Positions 56,875 to 64,000 of a stretch of 64,000 bases of DNA are shown here, piece by piece. The notes beneath the pieces were generated by a model. The model ran no database searches, had not been told where the DNA came from, and saw nothing but the letters and a program-made list of their open reading frames with translations. The translations under genes and the position numbers were made by a program. The stretch is from Coleophoma eucalyptorum (Eukaryota > Ascomycota > Leotiomycetes > Helotiales > Dermateaceae): NCBI GenBank assembly GCA_026120035.1, contig JALRME010000005.1:1612001-1676000 (forward strand), in the 5' to 3' direction. Numbering within the stretch: the stretch's first letter is position 1; every line of letters starts with the position of its first letter.

Positions 56875-58274
56875 ATGACGCCTCCTCGCTTGCGGTTCGT
56901 GGAGGAGTTTGACCCCCGGAGGAAGTCCAAGGCTCGCGCCCACGCGGCGAACGAAAGGCATTGGCGACAACGACGGCAAGGCTATAGCGGTATACCTTTA
57001 CATCACATAGAGAAAGGATTACTTAAGTTTTCGAGCCTTCTGCCTTCGCTGTTTGATCTTGGGTCTGGTGACCGTGACCCATTTGCCTCTTACGTATTTC
57101 CCTTGAGCGACGACGAGCACCGCTTGATCCATCATTGTAAGGTCCCAACACAGTGGCATGGCAAGATCGGATCTTCGAAGATACTACGGTTATCCCTTCA
57201 CTGTTCCGACAGTGTTGGCAACACCATGTGGGCAGTATTATACAGGCAGCCGACCTGTTTCAGATGTACCGATGAGAACCGCGTGCCATGTTATTTGAAG
57301 CGGCCTGTCATCGAGCCAGCTTATATGACCTGATTTACCCCATGGAATACGAGAACCATGTAATCCGGGGCATAATCCCTCACCTTGAGTCACCAACCAT
57401 CGGAACCATTCTCGCCACCAGCTTGCTCGCCAATGTGAAGAGGCGAAGCGGGGAGTTTTCGTCCATGCATTGGCGAGCCGCACAGAAAAGGATTGCCAAC
57501 AATGGCGGCGTGCTATCCTCCCGGTACAAGCCTTTGGTATTTACCAAACATGCCTGGACCGCTATTGCGATATCTGGTACCGCGAATGGCTTTCTAGATG
57601 AAGATTTTGATTGCGAGGGACTCGAAGAGCTCCAAGCATTGCTCTCCAAGCGAAGGTCAATGACGGTTAAGGCTTTGCCAACTTCTTAAGTATTTGCCGA
57701 ACGGCAAGAAGGCTCCGTTCGTGGTAAAGCTTTCAAAGCTCAGACTCAATTTAAGCGATTGCTTGATGAAGCCGCCGAGTCCACTGACTGCACCAAGTCC
57801 GCTGAAGATCAAAACCAAGCTTCGTCGATCAAGGGAAGCTGCCGGATTGCGATAGTTCTATTCTTGACATCGGCAATGCAGGACTGCGGTGATTTCTCCC
57901 ATGCGACGGAGTTATACTTTGCATCAGTTGCAGAGCATCAGGATCAAAAGACCGACGATTCGGCGCTTTCCCCGGAGCACCTCCTCTGGTCCCTACTTCG
58001 ATTGAGTTTTTTCCACGCGGTCAGTGCCCGACGTACTGAATTCTGGGCTGCAGTTGTACGCCTGACCACCGCATGGAAGCGGCTCGGGATAGCTGATCGA
58101 AAAGCCATCGAAACCTCCCTGTGGTTATCTTTAGAACTACCGGAAACTGCAGATGACTTGGCCATCCTACACCCACTGAAGATGACACCAGTCTCTACAA
58201 TGTGGGATATATCTAACCGACTTGTCTCCAAGGACTGCTTTTGTGAGCTACTCTGGTTCACAGTACCAGTTTGA
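56875..58274 (+). pseudogene. regulator-like gene relic (Fungal_trans_2 type), frameshift and two stops
   Basis: From ATG at 56875: MTPPRLRFVEEFDPRRKSKA and HAANERHWRQRRQG, the usual N-terminus of Zn2Cys6-less regulator-like proteins. DPFASYVFPLSDDEHRLIHH follows. Near 57135-57150 the frame shifts by one base; family-like sequence goes on as NTVAWQDRIFEDTTVIPSLF and QAADLFQMYR, then a TGA at 57273-57275. It continues in that frame with MLFEAACHRASLYDLIYP, NHVIRGIIPHLES and HWRAAQKRIANNGG. A TAA at 57687-57689 follows KALPTS. The last part (FKAQTQFKRLLDEAAEST, LLWSLLRLSFFHAVSARR, TAWKRLGIADRKAIETSLW) ends at 58274. Both stops fit CGA/CAA to TGA/TAA. No DNA-binding domain is seen. Confidence 0.7.
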
Positions 58275-59121
58275 AGTGCGTCAAAACTAGTCTCAAATTC
58301 CCAAACCTCTTTGTGCATTCTCAGCACGACCTGCTTGCCCTTCTTGACTACCTTATCACATCGCCTACCAGAATCTGACTGGCAGGTTTCCGTGGAAGAT
58401 TATTCTCCTAGTGATTCTTGGACCACGCAGCCCTGTCTAATATTAACTCTGGGCTGTGGGTTATCAGCTAGCAGCCTATCTGAATCAAACTGCACAACTA
58501 TTCACCTTCTCTTGGCTTGAGGTGCTATAACTGTAGGTTTTTATAGATTAAATCCAGCTCTTGAGAGCTGTGCGAGGCTTTCGATTATGTGGAAGTGTCT
58601 TCTGGAACCGAAATTCCGATCCAGACCGATTGGCTTGCTAATGATTACCTCAGGGCTTCATTGTACGCAAGCCTAAAATGTCTATTGTACACCACTGTCA
58701 CTGGTATACCTGGACAGCATGGGTGCCCTGTACTAACAGAGCAAAGTACATCCGTCAGATGACGTTGCAATATTTCCTAATTCGGCTATATTGTCGAGCT
58801 TCAATGAGAGGATCCATACATCCTTAACCAAAGCTCAACCTACGTGACAGCTATTTATTCTAATTGACACGGTTGCTTTCAAATGATATTCATTCAGAGC
58901 TTGAACAGATCCGTATATTCGCAATCGGTTATATCAGATCAAATGATGCCCCAAATGGTTCCCCAAATTTTAGCTTAAATACGTGCTCCTTTCTATTTAA
59001 TTTTCTGAAGAAACCTCAGATCACAATCACCACTGCAGGCTCCATTTACCTTGTCTCACAGACTCGCCCTGCACAACATTGACTATCTGCCACAATATTC
59101 ATTTTGTATTCTCCAGCAACT
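58275..59121. other. intergenic, no gene seen
   Basis: No coding signal; leads into the hydrolase relic. Confidence 0.4.
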
Positions 59122-60130
59122 ATGTCTCCTTTAGATAAATCTCCCTTCGAGGAATGGTCTTGCCAGCAAGTCAAGGTTGAACATGGGACTATCTTCCTGC
59201 GCTACGTCGGCACGGGTACACCGGTCCTTCTTCTTCATGGCGTACCGAAGCATTCGGTATATCTTATCGTACTCTAAGAGAAGCTCACTGACATCTGCAG
59301 CTTATGTACCACAGTATAGCCCCTGCGCTGGTCTCTAAGGGGTTCTTTGTAATTGTTCCAGATCTACTCGGGATGGGTCAGTCCCTTCATCAAACCTCGG
59401 CACTTTTCACGTCCAAGAATGCCTGTGCCGCACTCTATGCCATGCTCCAGTTCCTTCGCATCTCGAAAATCCACGTCTTCGGATATGACAAAGGACGTAT
59501 ACCAGCCGTCCTGTTCGCTTGAGACCATCCCAATCTTGTGCAGAGTATCATTGTAGCCGAATACGCCCTTCCAGGCTTCGGTCTTGAAATCTTCCAACAA
59601 CCCAGCAAAGGGAAACCCCTTGTCGATAACTGGTACTTGGGACATTTTACCGTCTCGGAAGCAGCCGTGTTCCTCATCCGCGGACGCGAAGAGCAGTTCC
59701 TCGCTTGGTATTTCTGGCATGCGGCCTAAAGTGGACTCAGCACGATCATCTCGACCACTTCCGGAGATACGTGCAATAGTGGTAGCGGCCCGGCGCGCTT
59801 GAGACGGCCGTAGAATTTCTGAGTGGCACTGTTTGGAAAGACATGGAAGAGTTCGAGTCAATTAAAATCAAACCCAGGATGTTAGCTATAGGTGGTGAGG
59901 CCAATCTGTCCAGCAAAGAGTTCATTCAGCAGCTTTGGGGGCCAGTCGGAGGGGAAGACTTGGAGTGTGCAGTTGTTCCTAAAGCTGGTCATTGGCTTGG
60001 TGACGAAAACCCTCTGTTGGTTGCAGATTATATTTCTTACTAGATCAAGAAGTCTGATGACGAAAGTGAAAGATCTATAATGAACCTTGAATGGCTGCGT
60101 AATAAGATCACATTGGATGAGAATGCCTAG
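59122..60130 (+). pseudogene. alpha/beta hydrolase relic (epoxide-hydrolase/dehalogenase-like)
   Basis: From ATG at 59122: MSPLDKSPFEEWSCQQVKVE, GTPVLLLHGVPKHS with the oxyanion-hole HG, a correct 45-nt intron, then LMYHSIAPALVSKGFFVIVP and DLLGMGQSLHQTS. The nucleophile elbow is FGYDKGRIPAV where the family has G-H-D-x-G, so the His is Tyr. A TGA at 59520-59522 follows VLFA, and family sequence continues DHPNLVQSIIVAEYALPG, FTVSEAAVFLIRGREEQFL. A TAA comes at 59727-59729, and a frameshift beyond it leads to DHLDHFRRYVQ. The end is readable again: KIKPRMLAIGGEANL, then AVVPKAGHWLGDENP with the terminal catalytic His, to the stop at 60130. At least two stops and one shift make it a pseudogene. 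Confidence 0.75.
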
Positions 60131-60524
60131 AAAGCTACTCTAGCTTATATTAGTATATTATGTTACTGAAAGTCAGCTATAGTAACAGTTATATATGGTA
60201 AGGGCCTACTACTATGAGACGTAATGGTTAAATCGTAGGCTTAGCGGTCCCGGTGGAACAAGTTAGCTGGTCTTTAAAGTCGATGTTGTCTCAGGTTTTG
60301 CTATTAATGTTACACTTACAAAACACTTAATTAAATCGTGAATACAGTCAAAGTTTTATTTTCTATTGGCTATAGGGAGAAAACAATAGTAGTTTAAAAA
60401 TTCTTCAATCGACATACAAGTGGCGTATGTAACCTTTGCTTCAATGAATAACTCTACTTTATAACTATCTCAAATCCTTGGTGACTCTACTCACTCTACC
60501 AACTATTCTATAACTCATCCCGAC
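60131..60524. other. AT-rich intergenic between convergent ends
   Basis: Nothing recognised apart from the 3' ends of the two neighbours. Confidence 0.4.
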
Positions 60525-61754
60525 TTATAGACGTGCTAGGGGCCCATCTGCTCTAAAGATACCAATTGAGGCTTTGGAGATATCGGAGATAGAACGACAT
60601 CCGGTCAACATCATACAGCGCTTAAAGTCATCATAGAGAATTTCAAGACATCTATCCACACCTTGCTGGCCGTTATACTAAGCTCTGTCAGTACCTATAC
60701 TCTTGCACTTCATGGGAAAATGGATAGGATCTTACCGCCAACCCCCAGATAGCTGGTCTCCCAATCCAGCAGCATTCGGCCCCCAGGGCAATCGCTTTGA
60801 AGATATCTGAGCCGGTTCTGAAACCACCATCAATATGGACTCTGATCTTGCCATCCGCGGCCTTGACACACTCTGGCAGAGCATCGATCGTTGCGGGTGT
60901 GTCATCCAATTGCCTACCCCCGTGATTGCTCACAATGACACCATCACAACCATACTCACGAGCCAGAAGAACATCTTCCGCCGTGAGGACGCCCTTGATC
61001 CAGATCTGCATCTTGGTTTTGCTGCGAAGCCAAGGTATATCAACGGCCCATGAGTGCGCATCGGAATTGAAGGCTACGAAGCCGTCGTCGTGGGTTTTGG
61101 CCGTGACCATCTCATTGGTCATCTCGATTATGGGAAAATCTAGACCGGCTGGGGTGCGGAAGTCATTACGCCACTCGTTGTACCGCACACCCAGAACTGG
61201 GCTGTCGGCCGTTAGAAAGATCGCAACACAGCCGCTGGCCTCGGCTCGGCGGATGATGCGCTCCTGGAGAACGCGATCTTTCATCGTGTAGAGTTGCATG
61301 ACGTGAGATATGGGCCCAACTTCACGACCCGCCGTGGTGACTTCTTCCACGGAGTAGTTTGAGAAGGACGACACGCCCATGTTGATGTTCCGTGCTGCAC
61401 ACGCGCGGCTGGTTGCCAGCTCACCATCGGGATGTGCCATGGCCTGTAGCCCGGCTGGCGATACACACAGTGGGAATGAGATGGTATTCCCTAACACAGT
61501 AGTGGTGGTGTCCGCTTGGGAGACATTCCGGAGAACTCGTGGTCTCAGGCGATATTTTCTGAATGCAGTATGATTCTCTATTACCGTGTGTTGGTATGTT
61601 GAGCCAGAGTTGTAAAACTCTGAGCCGACCATATATTAATCCAGTTCCACTTCTAAAAGGCTAAAGGAGGGGTCTTACCACGAGCCCTTTTTGAGAGCTT
61701 TTTAGATGCTGCTTCTTGCAGCTCATCGATGCTCAGAATTATGTCGGTGCTCAT
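60525..61754 (-). CDS. FMN-dependent alpha-hydroxy-acid oxidase/dehydrogenase (lactate/glycolate type)
   Basis: TIM-barrel flavoprotein of the (S)-2-hydroxy-acid oxidase/L-lactate dehydrogenase family, 370 aa in three exons (61754-61679, 61619-60736, 60677-60525). The first exon (MSTDIILSIDELQEAASKKL) joins to EFYNSGSTYQHTVIENHTAF. FMN and active-site motifs: SPAGLQAMAHPDGEL, VSSFSNYSVEEV, QLYTMKDRV, ADSPVLGVRYNEW, IKGVLTAEDVLLA with the FMN Lys, and VSNHGGRQLDD with the catalytic His and Arg. Then RVHIDGGFRTGSDIFKAIAL and WIGRPAIWGLA follow, spliced to YNGQQGVDRCLEIL. No heme-binding b2 domain precedes it, and there is no mitochondrial leader, so it looks like a cytosolic or peroxisomal enzyme; no clear C-terminal peroxisomal signal (end PLARL). 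The exact hydroxy acid is unknown. Confidence 0.9.
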
Positions 61755-63555
61755 TGTAACGACGCGGAAGTCTACACGGCGAAGTAGTGGTGGAAATATA
61801 TGAAGCAACAAACTCGGCAGTCTACCTTTAGTGGATCTTTAAGTATGTGGATAAAATCATGAGGGAAAGAGGCAAGTTTATGCTGATGTGAAATAGTTCA
61901 AGGTAATGTCAATATAAAGGCTTATGCAGTGACAACATACATACATGATGCATGTTCCGATAAGTGGCTACTAAACCAATGTTGCAGAAGGGCTAGGCTC
62001 TCATGCTGGATGATAAGAACCAGAGCTGACAAAGTGAGATCTTGGTCAAATATGCAGTACATTGTACGTAATGATAGCTACATGCAGAGTTTCTGCTTAC
62101 GCTGAGAGAACTGCAAGACGCAATTCGAGGCAATGATGCCTGAGGTGCCTTGAATCTGACAAGCTAGAATAAATTTCATGAGGTCTTGATTATCCTGCCG
62201 CAAGATATTAGAACTTCACAATCAAGTCCGTCAAGCCATCAGGAGATCCGCCCTAGCAAATGCTGGGAAACACCTATCATCGTCTACCACGCCTTAACTG
62301 ATCTATCTTCGCGTAACAAATAAGCGCACTCTTACAGGCAGTGTTATTTAACTACAGATAGATTCGAGATAGCTCTAATAATGCATCTGCAAGAAAAAAT
62401 ATCGTCATCTATTCCTCCCTCATGAATTTCTCCATGCTAAGAGCATTGCACAAAGAAAAGTCCTCTCGGGACCAAAGACTATCAAAGAACTTTAAGACTG
62501 AAACTCATTTTGTGTGAAAATTCTGTTCAAGGCGCTGAATGCCATAAGAAGAGGCCAGAACAAGTACAAAAACATGGGAACACGCTTATCGTGCGTATAT
62601 TCACGTGTTAATTTTGCTGTGGGGGAGCCTATGGCAAGAACAATTGGATTTTCCTTAAGGAAAATGTCCGAAGAGGAGTGGATACATCCGAGAGCAACCA
62701 AATCAGTGTGTTGTGACGCCAAGGACGGCAACTTCCTCGCAAAGTCTTCATTATATACATAAGCGGCGAAGGTGCAGTCTACCCTTTATCAGGCCCGCTT
62801 AACAGAAATTTGCCGTGATTGTCAAGTAAACAATTACTTTGCAGCTCTCGAATTTGGATCCTCATCCCTGATTCTGAGGATAAGCTTGAGATTTGGAACC
62901 ACCTTCACTAGAGCCTCCTTCATTCCTCGTTCAGATACTTGCAACATATGGCCTGGAAGGGCTTACGGGAGGTAGCTGGCGAAGAGCGTGTACTAACAAC
63001 TATTCCAAATGTGCAGGATTGCTCATTCAACTTATAGTGTATCGCAGCCTATTTATTTTGAAGTTTGCGGTACACTGGTTCCTGTCTTTTAGCCATATAA
63101 ACCAAGACTTGTTTTCTTCGGCAATATTGTGTATCTTTTAATACGATACGTAATTTTTTCTTTACACTCCGCTTTGCACACCTACATCACCAAATAGCTT
63201 AATTCCTCACTACTTCTAGCTTCAACTCTCTGTCTTTGTACGATATCAGGTCAAATCAAGAAAAGAATGATATTATCTTCCAAATTCCTACACTCTTAAC
63301 AACCAAAAACATAATTGAACCGATGATACCGACCTTCTTAAATTTTGATTTCCGGTCTCAATAAAAACGCCTTAAAATGAGATCTGCCTTCCAGTTGCGA
63401 CACTTGGCACTATAACAAGTCAGGTATACTTCGAAAATAGGCAATTGGAATCTCCATACCTCATAGCTCAACTACGAGAACCACACGCTCACCAAGATTG
63501 GAATACGAAGTGAAACAAGAGAGCCTTTCACTCTTGTATCTTAGACGCCTCAAGT
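61755..63555. other. intergenic, no gene seen
   Basis: Promoter side of the hydroxy-acid oxidase and 1.8 kb with only short spurious frames. The bases between about 63130 and 63420 are AT-rich. Confidence 0.4.
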
Positions 63556-63918
63556 CTATGAATCTTCGACTTCTTGTGCAGGCTCATCAAGAGTCTCAGC
63601 AGACACGGGCTGCTCCTCCAAAGCCTTCTGGGCTCGCATTAAGCTCGCAACCTTCCGGGCGGCTTTCCTACGCTCATTTCGTGAGGCATTCTTGACAACT
63701 TTTTGCGGTGTCGCTGCTCGAGGTTGCTCGATCACCTGCTTTGGTTTCTTGGCTGGTTTTCGCGATGCTTTGAACGCTGCTTCCTGGGATTTCATGGCTC
63801 CTTCCACTTGCCTCCGAATTAATCGATTGGAAGAATAACAAAGCCTGGGCGCTGCAAATTTGGAAGACGGAGACTGGAGCTCAAAAGTTGTTTCACAGTG
63901 TTCCTGGTCTAGGATAGT
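63556..63918 (-). CDS. C-terminal part of a basic, Lys/Arg/Ala-rich protein, partial
   Basis: The frame is open without ATG from about 63918, at a possible acceptor near the right edge, to a stop at 63556. It reads ESPTILDQEHCETTF, SSNRLIRRQVEGAMKSQEAA, FKASRKPAKKPKQVI and NERRKAARKVASLMRAQKAL, ending in an acidic tail (DEPAQEVEDS). The charge pattern suggests a coiled-coil or RNA/ribosome-associated protein, but the family is not recognised. The first ATG in the frame is at 63795, so a short 72-residue protein is an alternative. The 5' part would be outside the window. Confidence 0.35.
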   Translation of the reverse strand, partial: TILDQEHCETTFELQSPSSKFAAPRLCYSSNRLIRRQVEGAMKSQEAAFKASRKPAKKPKQVIEQPRAATPQKVVKNASRNERRKAARKVASLMRAQKALEEQPVSAETLDEPAQEVEDS

Positions 63919-64000
63919 TGGACTTTCTTATGTATCGATAAAATTTCTCAACAACTTTGAAGCTAATTTGAAAATACGGCAGCCGACAAGGCTACTAGCG

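Noticed and set aside
1..64000. tRNA, rRNA, CRISPR arrays, complete transposons or viral elements
   Set aside because: No clear tRNA B-box plus cloverleaf, no rRNA core sequence, no regularly spaced identical repeats, and no transposase, integrase or reverse-transcriptase motif was found by reading.

Overview
The window is nuclear DNA of a filamentous ascomycete (Pezizomycotina). Most genes are interrupted by short introns of about 45-70 nt with GT...AG ends and a CTAA(C/T) branch motif. The families are typical fungal ones: Zn2Cys6 regulators, HET domain, PTR2, Ecm33-like GPI protein, fungal amidase and berberine-bridge-like oxidase. Class is not certain; the moderate GC and gene content would suit a Leotiomycetes-like fungus, but this is inference. 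No rRNA, tRNA, CRISPR array or intact transposon was recognised.

0-25 kb is mostly metabolic, with most genes on the + strand: an edge-truncated MFS transporter (-), a 537-aa amidase, a short-chain dehydrogenase (SDR) with a 1-nt deletion, a lactonase of the SMP-30 type (-), a second SDR, a sugar transporter, a 3-isopropylmalate-dehydrogenase paralogue with an altered catalytic tyrosine, an aldehyde dehydrogenase, a regulator carrying both C2H2 fingers and a Zn2Cys6 cluster, and a metallo-beta-lactamase-fold hydrolase. Transporter, dehydrogenase, lactonase, a beta-decarboxylating dehydrogenase and an aldehyde dehydrogenase next to a regulator look like a catabolic cluster for a sugar or hydroxy-acid. 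The substrate cannot be read from sequence.

25-46 kb holds a GPI cell-wall protein (-), a PTR2 peptide transporter (-), a conserved fungal protein of unknown function (+), a decayed copy of the purine gene ADE1 (-), a HET-domain pseudogene (-), an FAD-linked oxidase (-), a small four-helix membrane protein (-), an aldo-keto reductase (-), an orphan regulator-like protein without a DNA-binding domain (+), and a serine beta-lactamase-like hydrolase with a probable GC-AG intron (-).

46-64 kb mixes intact genes with broken ones. Intact are a 633-aa Zn2Cys6 factor (-), a sugar transporter (-), an FMN-dependent alpha-hydroxy-acid dehydrogenase (-) and the end of a basic protein at the right edge (-). 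Broken are a quinone reductase, a TPR protein, a regulator-like protein and an alpha/beta hydrolase. The breaks are in-frame stops and one-base deletions, many of the stops fitting C-to-T change. AT-rich gene-poor stretches separate the genes, while 52.6-58.3 kb is visibly richer in GC. Together with the HET and TPR relics this marks the right two thirds as a decaying accessory region.
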